NCBI GenBank assembly: GCA_032173965.1
Contig: CM063283.1
Location: 83,082,743 to 83,146,742 of the forward strand
From: Sitta carolinensis
Taxonomy: Eukaryota; Chordata; Aves; Passeriformes; Sittidae
Length of the DNA stretch: 64,000 nucleotides
Reading direction: 5' to 3'
Both the position numbers and the translations under genes were made by a program. The notes under the pieces are model-generated. The model was not told the DNA's origin, did no database searches, and saw nothing but the letters and a program-made list of their open reading frames with translations. Shown here one piece after another: positions 1-15,100 of this stretch. Each line of letters begins with the position of its first letter. The stretch's first letter is position 1.

Positions 1-50
1 TTGTGTATTGTTTCCTATTAGTTAATGTCTACTGTTTGACTTTTAAATAG

Positions 51-161
51 AGATGTGCATGGAGCAACCAGTACCAAAGGACCAGGAAACATCCCTTTGC
101 AAGACCAGCACTTGGCACTTGCCATATTGCTTGAACTGGCAGTGCAGAGGGGTACACTAAG
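51..161 (+). CDS. HERC2: HERC2 window exon 1, N-terminal helical region
   Basis: The acceptor is aaatag and the donor is gtgaga. Translation from 52 starts [13 protein letters not shown] and continues through [16 protein letters not shown]. It ends with two bases of a split Ser codon that exon 2 completes. The start could be 51 or 53, because two AG dinucleotides are adjacent. Confidence 0.9.
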
Positions 162-3100
162 GTGAGAGGCACAAACATTCTGATTTTAGCCATCACTGTT
201 GGAATGGGCAGACAGTCTTCAGTTTTCACGGATTTGGGTTTAATGTAATAATTATGGTTCAAAGCATATGCACCTTTTCATTAAGGAGTGGTGACTGAGA
301 CCTAATACGATCTAGATTGAAAAATCCATTTTTTATATTTTGATAATCTGCTTAAAACAGCTCTGACATCCGATTTTGCTAAACTTGAAAATGTAGAGAT
401 TGAACTGTATGGATAGCTTAACCCAATGGTATTAGGAATGCTTATTAATAGAAAATGTTGATTCCCTCTTTCAGCCAAATGTTGTCTGCAGTTATGTTGC
501 TGCTTCAGCTTTGGGATAATGGAACAAGGGAAACAGATAACGAGCGATCTGCACAGGGGACAAGTGCACCCCTTCTACCTTTGCTACAAAGATTTCAGAG
601 TATAATATGTAATAAAGACATGCCCAATACTGAGGAAGAGATTCAGGTACTTATTCTTGGATTATTTGAAAGGAACATTATGTTGGAATCAAATTTCATT
701 TGCCAAGCTAAAATAATTGTAAAATTATTTAAACAAAATTGGTGGTGGTGTTTTCCATGTAAGTTGTATAAACACCATGGTTGTTAGGTTTTCATGTGAA
801 CATTAGGGTTCCTTGAGGCAGGGGGAAGAATGTCACAGCATGATTAGAGGTAAGCATTGTTTTTTATAGTTAATGCTGGTGTGATAATGAACTTAGATGT
901 GGCTAAGTAACTTTTCCGCATAATTGGATTGTTTGTATTTTGTGTTTAAAATTAATTGAACTATGACTCTTAGTGAATATTACTGAGGCTGATAAAACAA
1001 TAAATCCATTCTATTGTGCTTGTAACTTTCTATTATATACACAATCTAACTATTTTGTCAACATTCATGTTTCAAATTGTTCTCTTAATGTAAAAAGACC
1101 CAATGCGCAGAGTTAATTTGTTTTCTCTTATACTTGTGCAGATAGTTATCTTGTCTGAACTTTATTGTGTAGTATCATAGACATACCTTGAATGTTTTTC
1201 TGACTGCTCGTCTCCCTTCCAGCTCCTGACTTACCCTCTAAGTCCAAATGAAAGTTTTCTGAGGTATCTGACTTTGCCACAGGACAATGAGCTGGCAATT
1301 GATCTGAGACAAACAGCTGTGGTGATCATGGCCCATTTAGACCGCCTTGCCACCCCATGTATGCCTCCACAGTGTAGCTCTCCTACATCTCATAAGGTAA
1401 TTTGCAGCATCAAATACACTGAGATGTTTTCCCTAAAAGCATAACTGAATTTCAGAATGCAAGGAAAACAGCTCCTAAGATTCTTCAAATTCTTTTCTGA
1501 TTTTCACAACGTAGCCTTGAGTTCCAAAATTTGTCTTACTTGGGTAACTCTTATTACATCATCCTTTTTTCAGTGAGCTTTGGAGTGCAATATTATGATT
1601 TATGAGCCATTTCTTTCTTACAACACTGTGACTAACTCTGCCAGATTCTGAGCTGTTCCTTTTGTTTCTCAAAGTAAATTCTCAAGACCAGACTTTATAA
1701 ATGTTGGGTATCTGATGTACTAAAAAAATAGAAAAAAGCAAATGCCAAACTTTCCAACCTAAAAAATCTCTGAATTTCTTACCATAGATATCTATTGCTC
1801 ATTTAGTACCAGACTGAACTGAATATGATGCATGCAAGTCTTTATTTTTGGTATCTTCTAATTAGGTAGGTTTTACTGACTATTGGAAAGAATGGTGGTC
1901 TCAGAGCTGAATGTGTAAAAGGTTTAAAAAATAAAGGGTTTAAAAAATAATTTGCTCTCTGGCTGTGTATTTCAAAACTTGGTACTTACAGAATTTCTTA
2001 TTTCCTAGGGATCACTGCAAGAGGTCATTGCTTGGGGATTAATAGGTTGGAAATACTATGCTAATGTGAGTGGTCCAATTCAGTGTGAAGGACTGGCCAA
2101 CCTTGGTGTTGTACAGGTTGCTTGTGCAGAGAAACGTTTTCTGATATTATCTAGAAATGGAAGAGTTTATACACAAGCATATAACAGCGATACTCTGGTG
2201 AGAATTTTTTCTGTGTTTTAAAAAATTGTTTCTTAAGTTTCCTCTTCTAATTATTTACAATTTGTTAGGAGAGTAAATGGAGACGTGCTGAGTGTTGTGA
2301 GCTTTTTATAATGTTGTATTTGAGCTTTCAGAAATAATGAGGTTTGTCTTTCATATGTCTCATATTTCTCTGTTTCATATGTGTCATATGAAAAGCATAT
2401 GGATTCTGTAATTTCTATCAGGCCAGAGGTTATGGATACAATGATAATTGCTTTTATGGATATGCTGGTCTTGGTAACTTCAGAAATTGGCAGATATGAA
2501 ATGGATTTTACTTTAGTGATATGTGTGTCCAAGCTGTGTAGTTTCTCAAACAGAAATGTACTGTAAATAGAAGCCATTGTCACTAAGGTAGCTTGTGATA
2601 AACACCATTTTCATGAAGACCCTATAAGAATGGGAACAAATAACTTCAAAGCATTGCTTTTGTCATATTTGACCATTTTTTTCTTCGTGCCTTCACCTCA
2701 TTAATTTGAGAGCAAGTGTTTTGATATGACTGGAAATAGAAAAACTCTACCTAGTTATGTGATGGAAAATGTCAGCACATTTTGTAAACATATATTGCTT
2801 TTGCTTGGTTTACAGGGACCACAGCTGGTGCAGAGTCTAGCTTCCAGAAATATTGTGAAGATAGCAGCACATTCAGATGGGCATCACTATCTGGCTTTGT
2901 CAGCAAATGGTGAAGTTTTCTCTTGGGGTTGTGGAGATGGTGGAAGACTAGGTCATGGGGATACAGTGTATGTATTAAAAATAATCACAACGTTTATTTG
3001 CAAGTGTTCTGAATTCATAGTAAAGATTATTTTGTTGTGTATATAAGCAATGTTCAGCATTTGACATTTGGCTCTGTCACTGAACAGAATTTGCATTGTC

Positions 3101-6100
3101 CCTGCATATTTTCTCTGTCTAGAATATTCCCAGTTCTCTATTAATGTTACTTTCTGAAATACTTGTAGGTGGAGGGTATAGTAGTGAGCAATGTTATCAG
3201 GCCTTGTAATAATGGTTTTATGAATCCAGAGCACATTTTCTCTGAAATGTTCACTCACATGTTGGAGTAGGGTCATTATTTTTTATGTGGTCATATTGTA
3301 CATTATTCCATTTTTCCTGGACATAACTCTTCTACTTTTATGTAGAAGCAGTCTCCTACAACAGTATTGTATAGGGAGTGTACATCAATATATTTTAGAG
3401 GTTTTAAGTGTCTTCCCCCAGTGCAGAATTCCCTCTAAAGCAAGAGAGAGACTACAGGATTATCGGTGTCGTGAAATAAATTGTTCAGATACAGTAATTA
3501 AAGGTAGTATTTTTAATAATAGACAAATATTTTTTAAAAACTTTGCGTGAAATCAATTTGAAATGGTATTTGCAGTTGTTAGACATTACTTCAGTGGTTT
3601 GTATGTTGAACAATTTGAACTTAATTTCGACTTCTAGCTCTATTTATATTTTGTTACTTCAAACTAATAATAAGGCTTGCAGGTAGAATTGCAGCAATTC
3701 TAATGAGTATGTCACACCTTTTATCAAGTACTCATAAAATCACCTTTTGTGAAATACGTCCCCTTCTCTTTAAATAGCCCTCTGGAGGAACCTAAGATGA
3801 TATCTGCTTTATCTGGGAAGCAAGCTGGGAAACATGTTGTTCATATTGCATGTGGGAGCACCTACAGTGCTGCCATTACTGCTGAGGGAGAGCTGTACAC
3901 ATGGGGACGAGGAAACTATGGCAGGCTTGGTCATGGTGAGTTAGTTGATATCTTCAAATAAGTTGTTGAAGAATTTAGTGCCTGTTGCAAATGATCTTTC
4001 ATCCCACATAAAGCTGATTTGAGAACCTTTTGTGGCTTCATGTAAATTGAAATAATTACAGGAGGTGTTGTCTCAAACCCATTGAATTCCCTGAGTGATC
4101 TGGAAATAAGCAGTTGGGTGGAGAAGAAAAATCTGTGGTGTTCTCTGTTCCTTTCCTCGTGAAACTAAGACTATTTCATGGATTAAATCCTTGTTGGATG
4201 TCTCAGAAACCATACAGGAACTTAGTCATGATACTCAAATCTGAAAACAAAACTAAACAACACCACCCTACACCCACACAACAAAACATCCAAAAGCAAA
4301 GAAGCACAATAACAGTAAACAAAAGAACCTGTCAGGCCTTCTGGGTTTTGCCTCTCACAGAACCACTTTGTTTTGAAGGTTCCAGTGAAGATCAGACCAT
4401 CCCGATGCTGGTCACGGGGCTGAAAGGACTCAAAGTTATTGATGTGTCCTGTGGGAGTGGAGATGCTCAGACTCTTGCAGTTACTGAAAATGGTTAGTAG
4501 CAAAACAAAACTTAGAATTTTAAGTAAGGTTACCTTTCCTTCCTTTTACTCTGAAGATATTTATGGTGCAGATATGCTTATTTCTAGCACATTGAATTCT
4601 GTAAGAATTTGAAGCTGAAATTCCTTCTGGGGAGATAAATATTTACATTTATACATTTTGTATATAATGTTGCAGAGGTGTTTCCTTGCATAGATTATGC
4701 AGTATCTTCCTTATGAATATGTAAATATATTGAGTTATGGTGTATGTATATTCCATTTAAATGTAAAATGGTCCCACAAGATCATACGTATATGTGCATG
4801 TGTCTAAATTTTATTCGTTACTATATAAGTGCAAATATCTCATGTTGTCACAAGAGCCAGAGTTCAGAGTAGGAGAGCTATCTCTATTAACCCTTTGAAA
4901 GTGTCAAAGAGAAGCTGCATGGAAGTTCGTATTTCCAGTATCCCTGACCAAGATGCCTAGGATGAGGCAGATTCGAAACATGCATTTCATTTGGAGGTTC
5001 AACCCCAGAGTCATCTCTTAGAAAGCAGATAGTTCTTGGAAGCTGGTTGTTCCTTTAAAATACAGCTGGTTAATATGATGCACGTTATTTAAAAACTGAA
5101 ATGTTTGCTCATACAGGAAATGTAAACCCAGATTTTATAATTTTTTTTCCTCTGGTCTCTGCCTTGCATGCTTTTGTTGTTTATCAGAGTACCTTAGGGA
5201 CTCTGCTTATGCAAGTAGGGAGCACAAATGCATCAGAGTGTAAAACTGCTCTGTTTGGACATGCATAGGTTTAATACTCTTGAACCACGATTTTATTTAC
5301 TGCAGATGCAGAATGACTCAACTGTTTCTAAGTTCTTATATCATGACTTAGATTTAGTAGTGTATTTCAAAAGAACATGGTAAATGTGGTGATTTCATTT
5401 CATTTTGAGAAATGCTTGAATGGTATAAAATAAAAATAGGTTTAACAGACAATTTGGCCCTTTGGTGTGGAAAACATTTTGTAAGTTATTATAAATAATA
5501 AAAGAAAGCAGTTTTTAACTTTCTTGATATACAGTAAATCCTATGCTTCATATACTTTTAAGGAGGACTTTCCATGCACTGATAGATTTTCGGTTCTCTT
5601 TATCTGTTGCACTTTGTATGTTTAGTTTTTTCAGCATGAAAACTTTTCAAATATTATTCTTTTTTATTGTGACGAACAATTAGAAATTAATTTGAAGCTG
5701 CTTTTCTTAAAGTAGAATTTTAAATTTATGCATGTTATGGAATCTTGGATTTTTAAGTACTTGTTAAAACAGATGACTTGATTACATGAAGAAACAGTAC
5801 AATTTTTATTTTGTTTTCTTTCTCCTGATTTAAAGGCCAGGTGTGGTCTTGGGGTGATGGAGACTATGGAAAACTGGGAAGAGGAGGCAGCGATGGTTGC
5901 AAAACTCCCAAGCTGATAGAAAAGCTTCAGGATCTGGACATTGTGAAAGTACGCTGTGGGAGTCAGTTCTCTATTGCTTTAACCAAAGATGGCCAGGTCT
6001 ACACCTGGGGGAAAGGGGACAATCAGAGACTTGGGCATGGGACAGAAGAGCACGTTCGGTATCCCAAACTGCTGGAAGGCTTGAAAGGTAATTTTCAGAG

Positions 6101-9100
6101 TTGGAAATATTCCAGAGCTCTTTCTGTTATTGGAGCATTCTACCCGACACAAATGAACTCCACATTGAGTGATGATTCCATGTACTCTGTCATATTTTAT
6201 ACCAGTAGCATTGAGAAAGGTAATAATATACATTTCCCATCACTTCTGCATTTACACCTACAAGATTTTAGCAGACTTTAAGACACTATATTATGACTGC
6301 TTTAAATGCTGCATGTCTTGTGTTCTCTTTATTCTTACTGCTTTTCTTTTATTAGGTTCACAGAAATACTTATTTAAAGCAAGTATGTTTGCATTGTCAT
6401 GCAAAATAAATGTATGCTTAGGTTAAGGCAGGTGAATGGAAGAAATGAAAATAACAGACAACAAATAATGTCATTAAAGTTGTGTTTGAATTTTGACTAG
6501 TTTGTAATTGAGTGAAGATTACTTCCTTCATTTGTGAGAAACCTGAGGTTCTGTAGGGCACGATGAGTAAGAAACCTTTGATATTGCTCTGTCTTTCCTT
6601 TAAATTGTTATTCATTTGTGTTGAATGATCTAAATGAGAATAACTTTAGTCTCCCTTCACAGATGGGGAGATATTTAAATAATTCTTTCCCAAAAAAGTT
6701 TCTAAGTAGAAGGGACACAAAGTTAGAAGATTTTTTTTAAACTTGTAAACTTCTGTACTTATCTGTCTCTTGGTTTATGCTTTGCTGTACTCTTCTAATC
6801 CACTGCTGAGGCAGAAATGAGGCTCATGACATCCATATGTTCCTAGTTAAGCATGGTTGTAATTAGCATAGTTTTTCTTACCTCTGCTATTTTTCTGTCA
6901 ATGACTGTAATATCTAAGTTATATTTTCAATATATAACTTTCCTACCAGGAAAGAAAGTGATAGATGTGGCAGCTGGATCTACTCATTGTTTAGCACTGA
7001 CTGAAGACAGTGAAGTGCACAGCTGGGGAAGCAATGATCAGTGTCAGCATTTTGATACTTTGCGTATCACTAAACCAGAGCCCACAGCTCTCCCGGGATT
7101 AGACACAAAGCATATTGTTGGAATTGCTTGTGGGCCTGCTCAGGTAGGTTTTATTTTTGAATTATTTGATTTTTCTTCCCACTGAGGTTAGTTCTGTATT
7201 ATAATCTTGGTCATTCTTTCTGTACCTGCATGTATTCTTCCTTATTCTGAGTAAATGAAAAAAATTTGAAAAAACCAAAACTTGTGCAGTTGTTCTGCCA
7301 AAATGGGGTGATTAGCTTTCCCTCTGTTCCGAGATGTAGCTATTTATCTGTTTTGTTTTGTGTGATACAGCAATTCAGGAGTTGTCAGCAGAATATTTCC
7401 TGCGGCAGAAATAGTGAGATGTCTGGACTGGGTATGACAACAAATTGGAAAATGTGATAAGAGAGTTCTGGATCTGTATGGGTTCATGAATGTTTGCAAG
7501 GATGCAAGTAGAGCATTCTCTTTGACAGTTGTGCTGGTATTATTTCCACATGATTGTTACTGTTCGAAGGTAGATTTAGCTTTACACTCCTGTCTTTAGT
7601 CAGTGTCATTTTGAGAAAATGATTAACTGTGGAACTTTGTATATTGCTTCCATTTATAGAGTTTTGCTTGGTCATCATGTTCAGAGTGGTCAATAGGCTT
7701 GCGGGTACCTTTTGTGGTGGATGTTTGCCCCATGACGTTTGAGCAGCTGGATCTATTACTGAGACAAGTGTCTGAGGGAATGGATGGATCCTCTGACTGG
7801 CCCCCTCCTCAGGAAAAGGAGTGTATGGCTGTGGCAACATTAAATCTTCTAAGACTTCAGGTACCTTCAGTTTCTTACACTTTGAGCATTCATTGAGCTG
7901 AATGTTTTCATTAAATTGTTTGGATGGAAACTATGACCTTTAATGTGCCTTAAAATACTTCTATTGATTTTAAAATGTGAAGTAACTACACTATCATTTT
8001 ATACTCTTTGAAATTTGGCATCTAGTGGTTGTTTTTTGTTCTTCCTGACAGCTTCTGGGTTTCATTAAGAATGAACTATAAAAACAACATCTAAATGGAC
8101 TAAGCCTTGTATCCTTGGATCCTGAGCATTTTTATGACTTTTTAAGTGAATGACCTCTTTAATTGGTGCCCAACAGTCACTGAAAATGTGCTTTTTTTTC
8201 CAGCATGACGTATTGACACAGAAATAGGTTAGGTTATTCTTTAGGTTTACTTCAGAGCTTTGGGGCTTACAGCTACCGTTTATAATCTTTTGAGTATTGG
8301 TTTAAATTCAAGATGTAGGCAAGCCAGCATTTCCCTTTAATTTTACAGATTTGCAGGTGAAAGTTTGTATCTTGGTCACTGAACTTACTCACTTGCTCCA
8401 GGAGTGACTTCCCCCATCCCCACCAAGTTCATATCACTTTTTAATTACAATTTCCCTTCCCCCCCAACTCTTTGTTTTTTTTTTCAGCTACATGCTGCCA
8501 TTAGTCATCAGGTGGATCCAGAATGCCTTGGCTTAGGTTTGGGCAGTATGCTGCTCAACAGCCTGAAGCAGACGGTGGTAACGCTGGCCAGCAACGCTGG
8601 GGTTCTCAACACGGTGCAGTCGGCGGCGCAGGCGGTGCTGCAGAGCGGCTGGTCCGTGCTGCTGCCCACGGCCGAGGAGCGCGCCCGCGCGCTCTCAGCG
8701 CTCCTGCCCAGCGCAGGTTGGTCCTCACATTGAAACATCCTTGTCTGGGCTGTGCATTTTGGGGTCATTAATAGCTTCTTCCCTTCTTAGTTTCAGGAAA
8801 TGAAATGAATGTAAGCCCAGGACGTAGATTTATGATTGACCTCTTGGTGGGCAGCTTGATGGCTGATGGAGGCTTAGAGTCTGCACTGAACGCTGCTATT
8901 ACTGCAGAAATTCAGGTATGGTTCATCAGCTTTGTAGTTCAGGTTCTTCTGCAGGGGACTGGATTGGTTTCTTCTATAAATACAAGAGTTAATGTGCCTT
9001 CAGTTGTAAACTGTGCAGCAGCTACTGGCATGTGTCTGCCATGGTTTTGTGGAGTTCCCCTACTTATTTTTACCTTTACTGCCCTCATCCCTCCCTTTGC

Positions 9101-12100
9101 CTTTCTTCCTACATTATAATTGTTTTTAAAAGAGTGTGCCCATGTACTTGTTACAGAATATGCAATACACATTTCGTTTGGTAGGAATTGTTTGGTTTTT
9201 TCTGTAGGTAAAAGTAACTTGATATTATTACCATAAATACTTGTTAGCGAACTGTTTCATAGTCATAGTGGAAGTCTGTATGTTTTCTTTAACTTGATTT
9301 ACTTTTTTAGGATATCGAAGCAAAGAAAGAAGCACAGAAGGAAAAAGAAATTGATGAACAAGAAGCAAATGCATCAACACTTCATAGGAGCAGAACTCCA
9401 TTGGACAAAGACCTTATTAACACTGGAATCTATGAATCTGCAGGAAAACAAAGTTTACCATTAGTTCAGTTAATTCAGCAGTTACTAAGGTAGTTGTTTT
9501 GAATGTCTTTTACTTTCATACAGAAGATGTATATAGATGTTCTATGAACTAGTCAGTTAAACAATGGTTAATTTTGGTTAGCAGTCTCTTGCTAGCATTT
9601 TTATTTCCTCAGAACTCAAAATATTGAACATTCTTGTATCTTATCTGTGGTCCTGTTCTGTTGTTTACTAAGGAGCAATGTTCTATACAAAATTGCCCAA
9701 TTTTAGAAAGACTGCCTTGCTTTTATGGATTTTGATACTTCTCTGAAAGAAGTATCTGAATGTTTTTGTACCAAATATAGGACAAATGTTTCAGAGACTG
9801 TCCTTACAAAGTGTTAGAATCACTGCAAATTTGTTTAGAACTGAGCATTTTGTCCTATTTTTTTAGAACTGTCTCAAGGAGACTGTAAGTGGGGAAGAAA
9901 CCTCAGTTTTAAATTCTTGACTGAGAGTTGTGAATGCATGACCGATTAGGGTGCTGAGAGCAAAGCTGCTTTATATCAAACAGAGGAGCTACAGGAGTAT
10001 TTAGCATAGAGGATGTATAGCAGGAAATAATTATGAGTTTACCAAGAAATTTATTGTACTTTTTCACTTAATTGTGATGGCAACCCTGTAATTTAATCAA
10101 TACTGGGACTCTTTTGAGCTGTGTAGTGTCATGGCTTTCATTGCAGCCTCTCAGTGAAGTTTGTCAGATTGTGTTTTTGTAGTGAGTGATGACAAAAAGC
10201 ACAAACGAGGTATTTTACAAATCTTTTTAAGTGAAATGTATCCCAAAAACCATTGAATTTTTGAGCACTGCAATGCAAAGGAGTGAAAAGTGAAAGTTCT
10301 GCATAGAAACTTTGCTGAGGTTTTATATATTTATGCAAAATTGTAGCAAAAGCTTAACACATGGACTGTGGACTGTCTTCACTCTGAGCTCTCCTTAAGT
10401 GATACTTTTATACCACTCAGGAACATTGCTTCACAGACAATAGCCAAACTAAAAGATGTTGCTCGTCGCATTTCTTCCTGCATGGACCAAGAGCTTTATA
10501 GCAAAGAGAGATCTGCTTCTCTGGACCTGTTGCTCCGTTTTCAGCGTCTGCTTGTTAGCAAACTTTACCCAGCAGATTGTGTTGGCCAGGTCCCTAATAC
10601 ATACAGTAAGTTGTGGTTTTAAAAATAAAAGCTAACAACCTCTTACCCCTCCCCAAGTATTTTTGTAATAACTTTTACAGGATTGCAGTTTCTTATTTTA
10701 GTTTATTTTCTTGTTTCATTTATTGCCCTAGTTGCTGTCTGAACAGTGTTTGAAAGTAGTTTATTTACATTGTTTCCTGTTAGTGAAATTTTTTTGGTTA
10801 GGTAATAGGATCTAGATAATAAACTTTTTATAAATTTTTAAAAAGATGTGATTTCCTAAATTAGTGCTAATATTAAGTGCATAATTTCAGAAGAGTTTGT
10901 CAGCTTTTGAAGTCTGTTTCTTAAATATGACTGTGTGATGGTTTTCTGTGCTCTGCCTTTATTTTTATACAGGTCCTGACCTCTTAGGTGTTGGTTCTTT
11001 ACTGAAGAAATACACTGCTCTTCTGTGCACACACATTAGTGATATACTTCCGGTGGCAACCAGCATTGCTTGTACTAGTCATAGGCATTTCGCAGAAGTA
11101 TCTTGTGTCGTTGATGGAGATTTAACAGGTAGGTTTTTACTTGTTATCCTCTTTTCTTCCCCTTACACGAAGTTTTAAGACTTTCTTGAAAGTTCTAAAT
11201 AACTTAGAAGGAGTTAGTTTAATTTTTTGGGTTAATGGGAGAGAAGGTGGGAAAATTCATTGAGGAAGGCAAGAGCTTTGTGCTCTACCCTAGTCGAAGG
11301 CAGAATACATTAGTGGTGATTTACTTCTGCATTGCAATGAATGTAGAACGAAATGTGCATATCTTCTGTGTTTGTTTTTTGTTTTAGGCATTCTTCTTCC
11401 AGAACTGGTGGTTTCTATAGTGCTGCTCCTCAGTAAAAACGCTGGATTAATGCAGGAAGCTGGTGCTATCCCTCTGTTGGCTGGTTTGCTGGAACATCTG
11501 GACAGATTTAACCACTTAGCCCCTGGAAAGGAAAGGGATGACAATGAGGATTTAGCATGGCCAGGAATAATGGGTATGAACTTAGCAGCATCTGGATTGT
11601 TTTCATAAAGCAGCTGTATAAAAATGGTAGCTGTTCATTAACTACTCTCAGGAAGGCAATCCTACTTCACAGTATAAAGTTTTATTAGCCAAATTATATG
11701 GCAGTTGTAAGGCAGTATTTATTTCTGTCAGTACATTCTTAAGGAAGTTACATATAGAGGTAGCATTAAGCAGAGTACAAATGCAGCTTTTTCAAGAAAT
11801 AGTTCCCATCATTTCGCATTTTGAGTATGAAAAGTTGCAGTGAAAACCTGAGTAGTACATCTAGGCATTTTGTTACTAAATTCAGTCTGTAATACAAAGG
11901 ATGCGTAACGTGAAAGCTTTGAAATAAGGAATTTTTATTTTCTCAGGGCACTTCATAATATGAGTTGTGTCTGTGGTCTAAAGAGACGCTTCTTTTATAT
12001 TAATAAAAATCTGAATTTCAACTGAAATGAAATATACAGCAATTCCTTGCAGGCAAGTGCGTAATAAAACCCAAGTAATTTGGAGGAAGAAGCGATTAGA

Positions 12101-15100
12101 TCAGTGATTTAGCAGAAAACTGATTGTTCTGCTCCACTTCCACACAAAACAGCCATATAGCTGGGTAATGCTATGTGACATTAAAGATTAGTGCATAAAA
12201 GAACACAGTATTCAGACAATTTAATTGCATAATATGTAGACCGGAATATATTAATAGCCACTTTTGCTTTTGAGCATGTAAAAAAATAAGCAGCTTTTGA
12301 ATGGATATGAAGAATTGAGTTAGGCAACTATTAAAAGAATGTTCAGAAAAAGACCCTGACTTTCTGATACTCTGTTGATAAATTCTGTTTTCTGTTTTAT
12401 ATGGATAGGTTCATTTTTTACTGGCCAGAGTTGCAGAAATAATGAGGAGGTGACGCTTATACGTAAGGCTGATCTAGAGAACCACAACAAAGATGGAGGA
12501 TTTTGGACAGTGATCGATGGCAAGGTCTATGATATAAAGGACTTCCAAACCCAGTCTTTAACTGGCAGTAGCATACTTGGTGAGAATTTTCATTTGATTT
12601 AAAGACACAAATTACTTTTGTTTCAAAACCAGGCAGAATTATCAGGTTTTTAGATCCTGTATTGACTACTTCATTCTTTCATTAGCTCAGTTTGCTGGTG
12701 AGGACCCAGTTGTTGCTTTGGAAGCTGCTCTGCAATTTGAGGACACACGGGAATCAATGCATGCCTTCTGTGTTGGCCAATATATAGAGGTAAAATGTTT
12801 CTGATGGGTAAACACTTACTAACTCAAGCATTGCTTTGCTGTGAGATGTCTTGTTGGAGCTCAGTTCGAGCTTACAGTTGCTCTTTCTTTTGTGCAGCCT
12901 GACCAGGAAGTGATTACAACGCCAGATCTCAGCACTTTGTCATCGCCTCTGATAGACACAGAACGGAATTTGGGTCTTCTCCTTGGACTGCATGCTTCCT
13001 ACCTGGCAATGAGCACACCACTTTCTCCTCTGGAAATTGAATGTGCCAGTAAGCAGGATGTGATTTTGAGCTTTAATAAGTGATAAATATTTGTCAAAGC
13101 ATGCAAGAAAAAGACAAAGGACAAATAAGTTAAATAAAAAATGAACAATTCTTTTTGATGTCTTCTGTAGGAATTCTTTATTCTTAACATTAACTGCCAC
13201 ACTCATCAAGATCCAGTAATTTAGCAAGATTTATATAGGGATTAGATAATTTTGAGCAGATGAATTCAGCATTTCATAGCATGGAACATAAAATAGAAAA
13301 TGATGCTGCACAGTCTCCCATCTTACCAATTTGTTGCCAGTTAAGAGTGCCTGGATCATGTGGTATTGGATGCTTTCTTATTGGCTGTCTCGGTTTGGTG
13401 AATAGAAGGTATAATTCAATATTAATAGCAGAAAAATTACTAAGGCCCTGTATCTCGAAACATATCATGGTTGCCCTGTTAGTTAACTGTTTCTTGGTTG
13501 AGAACTCTTCTTTTCTTGTGCAAAAGTTTCAGCAAATGGAACAGAATATTCACTCATGTTTTCTTTATTTTAGAATGGTTGAAGTCATCGATCTTTTCTG
13601 GAGGCTTGCAAACTAGTCAGATTCATTACAGTTACAATGAGGAAAAAGATGAAGACCATTGCAGTTCACCTGGCAACACTACCCCAAATAAATCAAAACT
13701 GTATACACATCGATTAACTTTGAGTGACCATTCACAACCCTTTCTCCAAGCTATTGCAGATAATAATATTCAGGATCACACTGTGAAGGTAAGCCCTCAG
13801 TAGTTCAGTGCACAGACAGTGTTTCTGAAGGGTAGTAGTGGTGATGTAAATTCTCCAAAGGTTGTATCAAAACAATTGAAAGAGTTAATTCAGAATTATT
13901 TTTTGTGAAAGGAATGGATAAAATGTGTGTATTTCACTTAATAGCATAACAGTATGTTATTTCTTGAGAATTTTTGAGTGAGAGAACTAAATTTGAATAT
14001 TCTTAGAAAAAAAATCTTACCTCAAGTTTCAGTAGCATTGAGAGATCCTGCCCACCTTTGGTTCAACTAAGATGGAGTTTTTTTGTCAAGATGCAAATGT
14101 ATTTTATGTTCCAGATTCATGTATGCCTTTGTCTTAAAATCCCTTTCGGCCTTGAGGTTCAGGTTTCACATGGTTGGAATTGTGGATATTATGCATAACC
14201 CTATGATTTTCATTGACCACTATCTTCTGGAATACATTCAGATTTTCTAACCCTCTGAGTTCAGGTCCTTTATGACAAAAAACCTAAATAAGTCCTTGGG
14301 AATAGTGATAGTGATGAATCATGATTTATCAGAAGACAGTTGAAAATTATGTTAGGTAACCAGACTATCTCATGAAGAGATCAAAGCAGTAGTAGAGATC
14401 TTCATACAGGAGAAAGGATGTAGGGTATTTATAGTATTGTGTTGTAGTTGCTGTGTGTTAAATTGCACATACTGCATATTGTATCTCAGGAATGTTAGTT
14501 CAGATTGTGGAGATTATTCAGTGTTGTTTAAATGCTGCCTGTGGTATTTTGAGTCCGTTCACTGTATTTTAAAACTGAAGTTAAACAGAGGCTGTTGTCT
14601 TGTTTTCTTAGGACTTCTTGTGCCAAATAGAGAGATACTGCAAACAGTGTCACTTAACAACACCAATTACATTCCCTCCTGAGCATCCTGTGGAAGAAGT
14701 AGGACGTCTGTTACTGTGCTGTCTTCTGAAGCATGAGGATTTGGGTAGGTAGGCTTGTGGTGTGTTTGTTTTGACCAGTTTAAACTCTGCTGCGGATGGT
14801 TTTGGAAATGCATATTCAAACATTGTCTTTTCCCATTAAGGTCATGTAGCACTGTCTCTTGTTCATCCTGGTACCCTTGGAGTTGACCAGGTAAAGCACA
14901 AAACCTTACCAAAATCTGTAGTGGATGTGTGTCGTGTTGTCTACCAAGCAAAATGCTCACTGATTAAGGTAAGCCTCTTAGCTGCTGATGTTAAGATTAA
15001 TTTTCATTTGAACTGTTCTATTAAAACGTTATATAATGTTCATTTTATTGTGTATTATACAATAATTTAATCTTTCAATGTCTTTTGTAGACACATCAGG

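Noticed and set aside
8508..8771. Overlapping open frames on both strands of exon 11
   Set aside because: They are by-products of the GC-rich, stop-poor coding sequence of HERC2 exon 11; neither resembles a known protein.
10590..10595. Alternative donor (gtccct) for exon 14
   Set aside because: It is a weak site and shortens the protein. The gtaagt at 10606 keeps frame and family length.
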